NCBI GenBank assembly: GCA_002393955.1
Contig: DGSK01000045.1
Location: 38,307 to 102,306, forward strand
Reading direction: 5' to 3'
Source of the DNA: Lachnospiraceae bacterium UBA4364
GTDB lineage: Bacteria; Bacillota; Clostridia; Lachnospirales; Lachnospiraceae
DNA: 64,000 bases
Under the pieces are notes generated by a model. It did not search any database and was not told the DNA's origin. It saw only the letters and a list, made by a program, of their open reading frames with translations. Below are positions 9,587 through 18,115 of this stretch, piece by piece (the stretch's first letter is position 1; each line of letters starts with the position of its first letter). The translations under genes and the position numbers were made by a program.

Positions 9587-10609
9587 CTAAAATGGTTTTA
9601 GCTGTACTTCCTCCGGACCGCATTTTTCCCTGATGCGGTCTGTAATGGATGGGTCGATATATGTGCAGTCGCAGATTATGAGTTTTCTATGATTTTTACT
9701 TACAGCAATAAGCTGATAGCTATAGTATTCTGAATTCTTTGAAGCGGCCCAGATCATGATCTCCGCGTTTTTTTTGCTGTCATTTTTCAATCTGGATCCG
9801 CTTGGGCTGCTCGCCCAGTTAATATGCCACCTTTTCCTTATATATATTTTTTCTATATCATCATACCGGACTGCTGTCATGCCTTTTTGTGTTCCAATGA
9901 GAATCTCCGGAGTAAAATAAATACCCGTTCTTTCGTCCCATTGAGATTCCGGCAGATCAGCCTGCTCATCTATTTCCTGCGGAGTATACCTGACGCTTCC
10001 GCAAGCCGGATGTAAATGCCTGATAACATATAAGGTTCCCTGCCAGTACATTATCAGACTGTTTACGATAAGCACTGTCAGTCCGAAAACCATTCCAAGC
10101 GGATGATCATTAAGCAATATCTTTTTATAACTATAGTCCGAACATTCAAGATAATGGCCTGCTGCCCGTTCCTTTATTTTAAGGTTATCTGTATAATAAC
10201 TGTTTCTGCTGAAATAATTCCACGCAGACTGCCGGATATCCTGTTCTCTGTCAAGAAAGCCACGCAGCTGCCCCCTCACTTTTACGCTGCCCTTCTGATT
10301 AAACTGATCCAGCTCGTCATCAATACCGGTAACCAACAGCGCATCGTCTCCCATTTTTACCATATAGTAAGAAGGATACAGCTCTTCAGGCATTTCGTTT
10401 ATCTCGATGGTATATATCGTATCATCCGCCAGCCCCAGCAGATCAGTAAAACGGATCTCGTTATGTGTGTAGAGTTCTTTATATGCATTAAAGAAACTTG
10501 AGAAGAATAAAAAAAGCCCCAGCAGTTCCATTATTATAATGAACCGCATTGCAAACATATTTTCTTTTACCCGGGCTTTCAGGTGCTCATTCTGATATGG
10601 ATTTTTCAT
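9587..10609 (-). CDS. Hypothetical membrane protein with C-terminal PH-like region
   Basis: 340 residues, not recognised. One membrane segment near residues 20-42 (MRFIIIMELLGLFLFFSSFF), an extracytoplasmic loop of about 125 residues, a second membrane segment near 172-190, then a soluble C-terminal half. That half reads like a compact beta-rich domain (GIYFTPEILIGTQKGMTAVRYDDIEKIYI), similar in layout to the proteins at 21052-21969 and 22260-23240. No Shine-Dalgarno is visible before ATG 10609, and its start abuts a pseudogene, so the 5' end may have been altered. It has its own terminator. Confidence 0.6.
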   Translation of the reverse strand: MKNPYQNEHLKARVKENMFAMRFIIIMELLGLFLFFSSFFNAYKELYTHNEIRFTDLLGLADDTIYTIEINEMPEELYPSYYMVKMGDDALLVTGIDDELDQFNQKGSVKVRGQLRGFLDREQDIRQSAWNYFSRNSYYTDNLKIKERAAGHYLECSDYSYKKILLNDHPLGMVFGLTVLIVNSLIMYWQGTLYVIRHLHPACGSVRYTPQEIDEQADLPESQWDERTGIYFTPEILIGTQKGMTAVRYDDIEKIYIRKRWHINWASSPSGSRLKNDSKKNAEIMIWAASKNSEYYSYQLIAVSKNHRKLIICDCTYIDPSITDRIREKCGPEEVQLKPF

Positions 10610-10910
10610 AATGACAATGATAGACCTTTAGATATAAAAAATCCACACGCCTTGCTTTCTGTCCCTTTGCCAAATACAACTTTCGGTGTTTCCTCTCCGT
10701 TGATGCATCTGCACATATTGGCTATCTCCAGGGAGTAGTTCTGCGGAACGCAGACCTTTCTTTCTATGATTTCATCTGCTGTGAGCATCACGGGCATTCA
10801 GTGCCAGCGGCTTTTCACATATCACATGCTTACCGGCATTAAGGGCTTCCTTTACCCATTTTAAATGCAGTCCGTTTGGAAGCGGAATATAAGTTACTGC
10901 TGCCACAAAC
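10606..10910 (-). pseudogene. Gfo/Idh/MocA oxidoreductase remnant
   Basis: Minus-strand translation of about 10910-10800 gives YIPLPNGLHLKWVKEALNAG followed by KHVICEKPLAL, the hallmark EKP motif of NAD(P)-dependent Gfo/Idh/MocA sugar oxidoreductases. After a frame break, 10797-10650 gives a piece that may be part of the C-terminal half (ADEIIERKVCVPQNYSLEIANM). About 200 residues and the N-terminal Rossmann motif are missing. Internal deletion and frameshift make this a pseudogene. Confidence 0.65.
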
Positions 10911-11362
10911 GGCCTCCTTTCATGATTAACTGATTACCGGGTAAAATCTGTCCGGTCATTACTCCGCATAATAAAACAGCCTGTTAATAGTGTTTTTTTT
11001 TAGTGTGCTTAAAACCCTTGAAAACAAAGGGTTTTCTTATTGTGTTGTTTTGTGTCTTTTTGTATAGTAAGCCTAAAATAAAACAAAAATAAAACAGAAA
11101 AATTAGCACTATACAAATTGAGATTTATAACAATATCACACGGAGTAGATATTATTCATAACATACTTTAAAGAGTGTAGTAAAATAAAGGCTTTTAAGC
11201 CTTAATTCTCACCGTAACACAAGATATTTTTTTTTGTTTTATTCTTCTTTTATGGGTATTTTTTGAATGGAATAACAATCATATATGAAGCAGTATGCTT
11301 TCCTTTATATATAAATTTTATTCTATGATATAATTAAGCTATATCTGAAGGAGGATTTCCTA
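10911..11362. other. AT-rich gene-free interval upstream of HNH gene
   Basis: Much more AT-rich than the flanks. Contains two simple hairpins: AAAACCCTT/AAGGGTTTT near 11009-11036 and AAGGCTT/AAGCCTT near 11187-11204. No intron or intein boundary is recognised. A TATAAT at 11330-11335 could be the -10 of the HNH gene. Confidence 0.5.
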
Positions 11363-12640
11363 ATGGCTGATAGAAACTTTTCAGATGCAATTCAATATGC
11401 AATAGTAAAAGAAAATCTTGAGAAAAATGATGGAAATATAAAATGTGAAATATGTGGCAAACAATTACATTCAATAAGCGAATGCCATTTTGACCATATT
11501 ATTCCTTTTGCCAAAGGCGGTAAATCAACTAAAGATAATTGTCAAATACTGTGTGAAAGCTGTAATTTAAGTAAAAGCGATAAACAATTAAAAGAATTTG
11601 CACTTGAAGAAAAAGCAAAGGCATTTCTTCGTGGTGAAACTATTGATGTTATCAAGCCCACTACAACTGATACGCCCACAGTTACTGATACTTCTACAGT
11701 TACTGATACTTCCAAAATGACAAAAGAGAAATTTGATACTATTATTCAACAGTTTATTGACAGAAAGGGAGATATACATAAAGTCGATTTTACGCGTTCT
11801 TATAATAATCTGCCCTCAATTCATTATGTAAATGTATATTATGGCGATTTAAACACACTGAAAAAAGCTTTCGGAATTGTTGATTTATCATTAAACTGGT
11901 CAAGAGAAAACATTAAAGAAGTATTATTAGATTATGTTGAAAAAAATGGAGATGTAGCTGAAAAAGACTTAAAAAAGAAAAACGGATTACCCTCTTATCC
12001 ATGTATATTAAAATACTATCCAGAATACAAATCTTTTTCATTATTCAAAAAAGAAGTATTAGGAATTAAAAATGTTTACAAAGTATGGACTAAAGAGGAA
12101 GTACTTGAAGCCGGAAAGGCTTTTGTTGAAAAAAATGGGAAAATAACTGAAAAAGATTTGAAAGCCAAAAATGGCTTGCCTACAAGTAAAGTTATTTATA
12201 ATTTTTTTGGTAACATCAATAATTTTCAGCGTGAGATTGGTGCACCTGTTACTGATTCAAGTGCTTTTGTCTCAAAAGATAAAATCAGAGAAGCTTTAAA
12301 AAAATATTTTGGAGATGGTGAGCGTATAATTGAGTCACGCAAGGCTTTTTTTGAAAGTTTTCCGTATAAACAAGGTGTAGTAATTAAACGATATGGTTCT
12401 TTTGATGAGTTTTGTACTGTTGAAAAAATAACTGTTTTGATTTCAAAAAAAGCAGCATATACCAAGAAAGAAGTTGATGACGTTATACACAACTGGATAT
12501 TTAGTGGAAATGACATTCCAAAATCCAAAGAATTAACAGCAAATGGACTACCCTCCATGAGTGCTATTATGAAATATTATGAAAGCTGGAAAGAACCGTT
12601 TGAAATATATTATACGTTATATCAAAAAATCAAAAAATAA
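11363..12640 (+). CDS. HNH endonuclease with homing-endonuclease-associated repeats
   Basis: 425 residues, ATG after GAAGGAGGATTTCCTA. Residues 29-75 form an HNH module (CEICGK, HFDHIIPFAKGG, DNCQILCESCNLSK): two CXXC zinc pairs and the DH catalytic core. A Thr-rich linker follows, encoded by about three 18-bp repeats near 11679-11717. Residues about 115-425 hold five repeats of roughly 58 residues, each ending in a (N)GLPS..I.KYY pattern, typical of the repeat domain found with homing-type HNH enzymes and thought to bind DNA. The gene is strikingly AT-rich and sits between two broken genes, so recent horizontal arrival is likely. Confidence 0.8.
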   Translation: MADRNFSDAIQYAIVKENLEKNDGNIKCEICGKQLHSISECHFDHIIPFAKGGKSTKDNCQILCESCNLSKSDKQLKEFALEEKAKAFLRGETIDVIKPTTTDTPTVTDTSTVTDTSKMTKEKFDTIIQQFIDRKGDIHKVDFTRSYNNLPSIHYVNVYYGDLNTLKKAFGIVDLSLNWSRENIKEVLLDYVEKNGDVAEKDLKKKNGLPSYPCILKYYPEYKSFSLFKKEVLGIKNVYKVWTKEEVLEAGKAFVEKNGKITEKDLKAKNGLPTSKVIYNFFGNINNFQREIGAPVTDSSAFVSKDKIREALKKYFGDGERIIESRKAFFESFPYKQGVVIKRYGSFDEFCTVEKITVLISKKAAYTKKEVDDVIHNWIFSGNDIPKSKELTANGLPSMSAIMKYYESWKEPFEIYYTLYQKIKK

Positions 12641-12706
12641 CAGAAAGATTATTACTATACATGATTAATTACTATGTTGATTATGAAAATGTGTCGAAAG
12701 GTGGAC

Positions 12707-12979
12707 TTAAAGAGATAGAAACCTTATGAGTACCACCGGTGCACCATAGAAGGGATCAAAGCCCTCACTCCAGCCGCCGATCTTTCTGTTTTCTTCAGAA
12801 AGAGCATCTCTCAGTTCCTTATTTGTAACTGCTATGATGATGGGGCTCTGCTTGCCCATTCCCGTTGCTGCATATGTTCCGGCTTTGATGATCGCATCAA
12901 GTTCTTCCTTTTTAACCATATCCGGCTTAAACTTCCTGCAGCTTCTCCTGCTCTCCAGTACCTTCAGTGTTTCGTTCAT
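12707..12979 (-). pseudogene. Nitroreductase, 3'-truncated
   Basis: ATG 12979 follows AGAAAGGAAAAGT. The 90 residues match the N-terminal half of a nitroreductase (LESRRSCRKFKPDMV with the FMN-contacting RRSCRKF, then AATGMGKQSPIIIAVTN and FYGAPVVLI), but the family is about 170-200 residues. After APVVLI the frame runs into unrelated RFLSL and a stop, right at the border of the AT-rich HNH segment. It is therefore truncated and probably inactive. Confidence 0.75.
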
Positions 12980-13099
12980 ACTTTTCCTTTCTGCCATCCT
13001 GCGGCAATGTTGATCGTCTGAAAATGCGATCCTGCACTTTGCAACCTTATGCTAATTTCACTTGCATACAATTAAATTGTCCTGTATTATTTGTTATAC

Positions 13100-13234
13100 A
13101 ACTTAGCGATCGAAGCCATGGAAGCGGGGCTGGCACACCTGCAAAAAAAGATACGCTTTTATTCCATGGTAAGTGAATCCGTTAAAACAGGGACCCCGCT
13201 CCCCAAATGGGAAGAGGTGAACTCTGCTGAATGA
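13100..13234 (+). pseudogene. C-terminal fragment, MerR-regulator-like
   Basis: An open 44-residue stretch ending in TGA reads IEAMEAGLAHLQKKIRFYSM, VSESVKTGTPLPKWEEVN, SAE. The helical LQKKI.FY pattern with a short acidic tail is like the end of MerR-family regulators. No start codon, ribosome site or DNA-binding part is present, so it is a remnant. Family assignment is tentative. Confidence 0.4.
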
Positions 13235-13380
13235 TGCCGATTTTAACAGTAATAATCTCCCTTTTTTTATACTAAATATTGAACGTTCTGTTGTATTGGT
13301 ACCATGAAGTACTGATCTTCACTAATAGGGCATGACAAATTTCTTATTGTAAAAAAATTGTAAAAAGAGAGTTAATAATT

Positions 13381-13473
13381 AAAACTTCCCACACCGTGTA
13401 GTCTTGTTTGACGGTGTTTTAGGTGAGCAGTGCGAACGGCACCACCGTCAGGCAAGCTACAGGTGTGAGAACG
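13381..13473 (+). repeat. Dispersed hairpin element, simple form
   Basis: Begins AAAACTTCCCACACCGTGTAG. CACACC pairs with GGTGTG, GTAG with CTAC, and CTTGTTTGACGGTG with CACCGTCAGGCAAG, leaving a loop with GGTGAGCAGTGCGAACGG. It ends GTGTGAGAACGTT, partly pairing with the AACTTCC start. Located just after the end of the HTH gene at 13474, which reads the opposite way, so it could also act as a transcript end. Confidence 0.75.
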
Positions 13474-14085
13474 TTATTCTTTAGTCAGCACTTTCTTCTG
13501 CCAGCTCTTTTTGCCACATTCGGGACATCTCATATATCTGGTCCGGCCCATATGAGGTGCGAGATTGGTTGACCAATAGGTGGGCACATATCTGTGTCCG
13601 CATTCCTGGCATTCGTAGTATCCGGCCTTCTGCTCAATACCTACTGCAACGAAGGAAACGGTAAGTATCATTGCGACTGCAAACATAACAAGCAGGAACT
13701 TAATCCATACAGGCATATCAACATATGCTGCCACCCCGCACATTACCAGTCCCGCAACTACAGCCGGAGCACCTATCCAGATTTCCGTATTCAGCAGCTG
13801 CCGGTTTTTTTCTTCGAGCTCCCTGCTCATTGTGACAAGATTTTCCTCTGCCTTTTTGTCATATGCTTCTAACATGATCTTTTCGCCCGACAGGAGTTCG
13901 TTGACATTAATATTTAACAGTTCACACAGCTCCAGCATGATCCCGGAATCCGGCAATGACTTCCCCGTTTCCCATTTTGATACTGCCCGGTCAGTGATCC
14001 CAAGCTTCTCGGCGAGGGCTGCCTGAGTCATTCCCTGTTCCTTTCTGCAGGATGCTATAAATTTTCCGATTTTGACCTGATCCAT
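13474..14085 (-). CDS. XRE-family HTH regulator with membrane segments and zinc-ribbon tail
   Basis: 203 residues, ATG 14085 after AAAGGAGGAGCCCGAT. Residues 5-62 are a Cro/C1-type helix-turn-helix (TQAALAEKLGITDRAVSKWE). Residues about 75-98 are a charged linker, followed by two membrane segments (about 102-124 and 128-148). The tail has two CXXC pairs (CQECGHRY, CPECGKKS) that would bind zinc. The combination suggests a membrane-tethered regulator that senses something at the membrane; the target is unknown. Confidence 0.8.
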   Translation of the reverse strand: MDQVKIGKFIASCRKEQGMTQAALAEKLGITDRAVSKWETGKSLPDSGIMLELCELLNINVNELLSGEKIMLEAYDKKAEENLVTMSRELEEKNRQLLNTEIWIGAPAVVAGLVMCGVAAYVDMPVWIKFLLVMFAVAMILTVSFVAVGIEQKAGYYECQECGHRYVPTYWSTNLAPHMGRTRYMRCPECGKKSWQKKVLTKE

Positions 14086-14199
14086 ATCGGGCTCCTCCTT
14101 TCATGACTCAAGCATAGGTGAAAATGTTCAAAAATACCACGAACCGGTGGTTGATTTTAACAACTCAACCGGCAGTTGGGTGGGATTTTCACCTTTTTT

Positions 14200-14991
14200 T
14201 CAGCCAATCGTGCACAGTTTTCCCCGAAGCACATACCCTATCTTCTCATAGCAGGCATTGGATGCCACATAGTCGGCGTTCGTGTAAAGCATGGGGGTAA
14301 AACCTGCTTCGATCACTTTCATGGTGACCTGATACACAAGATTTTCTGCGTAATGTTTTCTTCTGTGATCGGGATGCGTCAGCACCAGGTTTACTGATGC
14401 GGTATCATCTGCCGGCTGAAATCTGCAGCTGGCCACTGTTTTCCCCTCTTCATTTTTCCAGAAATACGTGTTTCCGCTCTCTATGGCTTCCACTGCATCC
14501 GCCCTGTAACCATCTCTGTCTTTTTGATCTATGCCTACCTCCCTGTGAAACAGGTCGATAAAATCCGTCAGCTTGTCTACATCATCCTCCATGCAGCGGT
14601 ATATATTTCCATCACAATGGTCTTCCGGCGCAACAGGTTCCGGACAGTCGTAGGCGAACATATTCATCGTAACCGACATATCTAGTCCGTCCTCTGCTGC
14701 CCTCCGGATAAAATACTCCGCAAGCCCGTACTTTAAATTGAACGGATGTTTTCCGTCCAATAATGAATTTTCCTTTGCAAGCATGTAAGCTTTTTTCATT
14801 TCTTCTTCCGTTGCATCATCAGCCGTCCAGATCCAGGCAGGGAAAGGATGTCCGGTATAGCAGATGATCAATCTTTCATGGTCAGTCAAAAGCAGTCTGC
14901 ATTTTCCGCCCATAATCCTTTTTAATATGAAGAAAGTATATCTGTCCCCGTCAAGCAATCTTATGTCTCTGTCATCTGTAAAATTGTCCAT
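14200..14991 (-). CDS. GNAT family N-acetyltransferase, two-part
   Basis: 263 residues, ATG 14991 after GAGGGGATTTTCAA. The C-terminal 125 residues are a GNAT fold: ASVNLVLTHPDHRRKHYAENLVY contains the acetyl-CoA loop (HRRKHYA, a variant of Q/RxxGxG/A) and SNACYEKIGYVLRG the closing motif. The N-terminal half is not recognised and may be a degenerate GNAT or a substrate-binding part. Transcribed away from the promoter at 15191. Confidence 0.75.
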   Translation of the reverse strand: MDNFTDDRDIRLLDGDRYTFFILKRIMGGKCRLLLTDHERLIICYTGHPFPAWIWTADDATEEEMKKAYMLAKENSLLDGKHPFNLKYGLAEYFIRRAAEDGLDMSVTMNMFAYDCPEPVAPEDHCDGNIYRCMEDDVDKLTDFIDLFHREVGIDQKDRDGYRADAVEAIESGNTYFWKNEEGKTVASCRFQPADDTASVNLVLTHPDHRRKHYAENLVYQVTMKVIEAGFTPMLYTNADYVASNACYEKIGYVLRGKLCTIG

Positions 14992-15140
14992 TTGAAAATC
15001 CCCTCATCAGAAATGTTAATCTTACCCGGATAGTCTTTGATGCCAGACAGACTCATTTATTGCTCCTTAGTCAACTAAGATGTTTCTGCCTTGCATCCTT
15101 TAATTATACCCGTTCTCAATTGTTCAATAAACCCGGAATT

Positions 15141-15175
15141 TAGGTGAGCAGTGCGAACGGCACCACCGTCAGACG
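15141..15175 (+). repeat. Half copy of dispersed hairpin element
   Basis: TAGGTGAGCAGTGCGAACGG followed by CACCACCGTCAGAC is identical to the loop and 3' stem of the element at 13381-13473, but the 5' half is absent. Confidence 0.7.
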
Positions 15176-15190
15176 ACATATAATTTATTA

Positions 15191-15245
15191 TTGACATATT
15201 CCACAAGTGGAATTATACTCATGTTATATTCTACATGTGGAATAT
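15191..15245 (+). promoter_or_regulatory. Strong promoter with two PadR-type operators
   Basis: TTGACA (15191-15196), a 17-base spacer, TATACT (15214-15219). The spacer is itself an inverted repeat, ATTCCAC-AA-GTGGAAT. A second palindrome, ATATTCTACA/TGTGGAATAT, lies at 15226-15245 in the start region. The padR promoter at 23867-23919 has the same two-operator design, so the PadR protein encoded there is the likely repressor. The only plus-strand gene downstream is at 15633. Confidence 0.75.
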
Positions 15246-15311
15246 ATGTATTGGGATTTTCTGAACTGTTTCAGCTATGTGCAAAACAGCCGGATATATC
15301 GATATACTTTA

Positions 15312-15577
15312 CTAAAACTTCCCACACCGTGTAGCCTTGTCTGACGGTGTTTAAGTGAGCCTTAGCAGTTCTCGAAAATGTTACAATACACCAGGAACGG
15401 ACCGCCATGGAAGGCGGGACGAGTGAACAACGCTACATGGATGTAGCGTGTGAACGGTTCCGGAAATATACCATAGATAGGGGCATTTTCGTAAGAACTG
15501 CTTGGCGAACGGCACCACCGTCAGGCAAGCTACCGGTGTGAGGAAGTTAGTGGTATACAACAAGTGGGAAGTTTTAA
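15312..15577 (+). repeat. Composite dispersed hairpin element with nested structure
   Basis: Begins ACTAAAACTTCCCACACCGTG and ends GGTATACAACAAGTGGG then AAGTTTTA, so the ends AAAACTTCCC and GGGAAGTTTT pair. Inside, GTAGCCTTGTCTGACGGTG pairs with CACCGTCAGGCAAGCTAC. The loop region is expanded by about 130 bases that fold further: AGCAGTTCT/AGAACTGCT, CGAAAATG/CATTTTCG, CCGCC/GGCGG, ACGCTACA/TGTAGCGT and GGAAC/GTTCC. It lies between the PadR-type promoter and the gene at 15633. Confidence 0.75.
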
Positions 15578-15632
15578 TACTTTAGATTTACCAAACAACC
15601 GGATAACTTTATAAACCGGAGGAACTTAGGGA

Positions 15633-17279
15633 ATGAAAATACTGCTGATCAACGGAAGTCCGAAAGGAAAGGCAAGCAATTCGCTCAGGCTTGCGAATGC
15701 GTTTGTTGAGGGGTTTCGTGCAGAAACTGAAAAAAATGAAAAAGTGATCATCGAAGAACTGGATCTGGCCTCTCTTAAGATATCGCCGTGCAAAGGGTGT
15801 TTTTCCTGCTGGAAAAATACTCCCGGAGAATGCTGCATAAAAGATGATATGCAGATGATCATAAAAAAGGAACTGGAAGCAGACCTGATCGTCTGGAGTT
15901 TTCCGCTTTATTATTTCAGTGTCCCCGGAATGCTTAAAAACATGATAGACAGACAGCTCCCCATGAACCTTCCGTTTATGAGCAAGAGGGACAACGGATA
16001 CGGGAGTGGCGGTCATGACGCAAGGTACGACATGAGCGGTAAAAAGCACATCCTCATATCCACCTGCGGATTCTACTCCTCTGAAGGAAATTACGACAGT
16101 GTGACGAAGATGTTTGACCATTTCCTTGGGAAAGGAGAATATGAAACCATATTCTGTGGACAGGGCGAGCTGTTCAGAGTTAAAGAACTCACCTCACGAA
16201 CAGATGAATATCTGTCCTATGTAAAGGACGCCGGAAGTGAATACGCATGTGGCGGGATATCCGAAGGAACAAGGGACAGGCTCCACACACTTCTGTATCC
16301 CCGCGAAGTCTTTGAGGAAATGGCTGACGCAAGCTGGGGAGTCAGCAGAGAGAGCGGTGAAAAGGAAGCGGAGGATCTGTCTTTTACCAGACAGATGGCA
16401 GCCCTGTATAATAAAGGAGCATATGCCGGTAAAGACCTTGTGCTGGAAATGCATTATACAGACCTGGACAAGACATATCAGATCCTTCTTTGTAAGGACG
16501 GAAGCAGAGTTTATACGGACAAAAGTCTGAAGGCTACAACCCGCATAGATACACCGTTTAAAGTGTGGCAGTCGATATCCCGCGGTGAGATAAGCGGCGC
16601 AGAGGCACTCGGTAAACATATGTATACCGTAACCGGTGATTTCTCCCTGATGATAAACTGGGATAAATTCTTTGGAAACATTGATTCCGATACGACGAGG
16701 AGATCAGCCGGGAAAGACAGTGATGAAGGACCGAAGAAACCGTTAATGACAACGATGCTGGTCCCATGGATCACTTTTTGGGTTGCGATCCCGTTCGGAA
16801 ACAGTTTAGGAGCTCTTATCACACTGGCGGTGTGTGCTTTCATTCCGCTCATTATGAGAAAGCACAAGATCGTCATATGGGACAGGATTTCGATCGCTGC
16901 GGTCGCAGTACTGTCCGTGGCTGCAAGCCTTACCGGAAACAGCATACTCCTTTCCTGTGCCGGATTCCTGGTCTTCGGTCTTATGTGGCTATGCTCATGC
17001 TTGTTCAAAGAACCGCTGTGCTCGACATATGTGAAATACAACTACGGTGGGGATGCAGCATACAAGAACCCGCTTTTCATGAAAACAAATTATATCCTTG
17101 CGGCATGCTGGGGTATTCTGTATGTCCTGACCGCTTTCTGGACATGGTTTCTCCGGAATTCCGGATTGGAGATATGGGTGCAGATCATAAACAATATTGT
17201 TCCGGCACTTATGGGAGTGTTTACCGTATGGTTTGAAAAATGGTACCCGGCTCATCTTGCAAGCGGAAAAGGCAGGTGA
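15633..17279 (+). CDS. NADPH-dependent FMN reductase / SCP2 / membrane fusion protein
   Basis: 548 residues. Residues 1-200 are a flavodoxin-like FMN reductase (MKILLINGSPKG at the FMN phosphate loop, CKGCFSCW, PLYYFSVPGMLKNMIDR). Residues about 265-350 resemble an SCP2 sterol/lipid-binding domain (GSRVYTDKSLKATTRIDTPF, WQSISRGEISGAEAL, YTVTGDFSLM). Residues about 370-545 contain five to six membrane segments. This suggests a membrane-bound flavin enzyme acting on a hydrophobic substrate. GGAGG lies 11 bases before the ATG. Transcription probably starts at the operator-controlled promoter near 15220, giving a leader of about 400 bases. Confidence 0.8.
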   Translation: MKILLINGSPKGKASNSLRLANAFVEGFRAETEKNEKVIIEELDLASLKISPCKGCFSCWKNTPGECCIKDDMQMIIKKELEADLIVWSFPLYYFSVPGMLKNMIDRQLPMNLPFMSKRDNGYGSGGHDARYDMSGKKHILISTCGFYSSEGNYDSVTKMFDHFLGKGEYETIFCGQGELFRVKELTSRTDEYLSYVKDAGSEYACGGISEGTRDRLHTLLYPREVFEEMADASWGVSRESGEKEAEDLSFTRQMAALYNKGAYAGKDLVLEMHYTDLDKTYQILLCKDGSRVYTDKSLKATTRIDTPFKVWQSISRGEISGAEALGKHMYTVTGDFSLMINWDKFFGNIDSDTTRRSAGKDSDEGPKKPLMTTMLVPWITFWVAIPFGNSLGALITLAVCAFIPLIMRKHKIVIWDRISIAAVAVLSVAASLTGNSILLSCAGFLVFGLMWLCSCLFKEPLCSTYVKYNYGGDAAYKNPLFMKTNYILAACWGILYVLTAFWTWFLRNSGLEIWVQIINNIVPALMGVFTVWFEKWYPAHLASGKGR

Positions 17280-17287
17280 TTTCATTA

Positions 17288-17965
17288 TTATTTTTCGAAA
17301 AAATCCCTGACCTCATCTGAAGTCATATTTCCTATGCCTGTGCTCCTGTTACACAGGTCATATGCATTTACGCTTACCCTGGTATTGCATCTGAAATCAT
17401 TTAATTCATCCGTCAGTTCGCAGACAATATCAAGCTCGTCGTAACTCTCCAGATTATATTTGCCAAAGACGGTGAGATGTTCTCTGAGATCTTTCTCCTC
17501 CGTCAGGATATCCCTACAAGGCTCGTAATATATGTTTATATCTTCAACTCCATAGGATGCAACCAGCTCGTAAAGCTCTTCCTTCACATCCTCGCCGTAG
17601 AGAACGCCGTAAAAACTGTCCTCCATTTCCCTGAAATCTTCAACATTCGGTGGAACCTCCATCTGAACGGTAAACTCTTCATCATTATTAACATATACAG
17701 CCGTGGCAGGGTAGAAGCCCCCCATGAACCAGGCCTGATGTCCTCCCTTGGACAGGTCATAGGCCTTAAAAACTATTTCATCAGGATCATTTCCAAGAAC
17801 ATCAGAATACTTTTCACTCAGTCTGCGCTCCATTTCATCCGTTACCTTCTTACACTCTGCCTCATGTTCCCTGCGATTCTCTTCTTCGAGTTTCTCTGGA
17901 TCATAGGTGCAGGCAGTCAGCATAAATATACTCAATAACACAAATGCGGCAATTGTTCTTTTCAT
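17288..17965 (-). CDS. Hypothetical lipoprotein
   Basis: 225 residues from ATG 17965 (GGGGAAGA site). Signal peptide MKRTIAAFVLLSIFMLTAC with a lipobox (LTAC) predicts lipid attachment at the cysteine and a position outside the cytoplasmic membrane. The rest is acidic, starts with a short charged helix, and is not recognised. Its end lies 8 bases from the convergent gene at 15633-17279. Confidence 0.7.
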   Translation of the reverse strand: MKRTIAAFVLLSIFMLTACTYDPEKLEEENRREHEAECKKVTDEMERRLSEKYSDVLGNDPDEIVFKAYDLSKGGHQAWFMGGFYPATAVYVNNDEEFTVQMEVPPNVEDFREMEDSFYGVLYGEDVKEELYELVASYGVEDINIYYEPCRDILTEEKDLREHLTVFGKYNLESYDELDIVCELTDELNDFRCNTRVSVNAYDLCNRSTGIGNMTSDEVRDFFEK

Positions 17966-18115
17966 AAATCTTCCCCGATTCAACTACTCTGCCTTTGACA
18001 TTTTTCTTTTCTTCAAGCCGGACAAAGAACCTGTCGAGATCTTTTTCACATTCTTCAAATAAATCTCTGTAAAGATTTTTCCCAATAGCAATTTTGTCGA
18101 TTTTTTAAATATCTT

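Noticed and set aside
10911..11362. Group I or II intron or intein hosting the HNH gene
   Set aside because: No intron core, splice junction or interrupted host gene could be seen.
15381..15563. Minus-strand 60-residue ORF
   Set aside because: It lies inside the structured repeat element, lacks a ribosome site and looks like a chance frame.
16511..17041. Minus-strand 176-residue ORF opposite the FMN-reductase fusion
   Set aside because: It mirrors a well supported gene with clear domains; its composition and lack of a ribosome site indicate a shadow frame.
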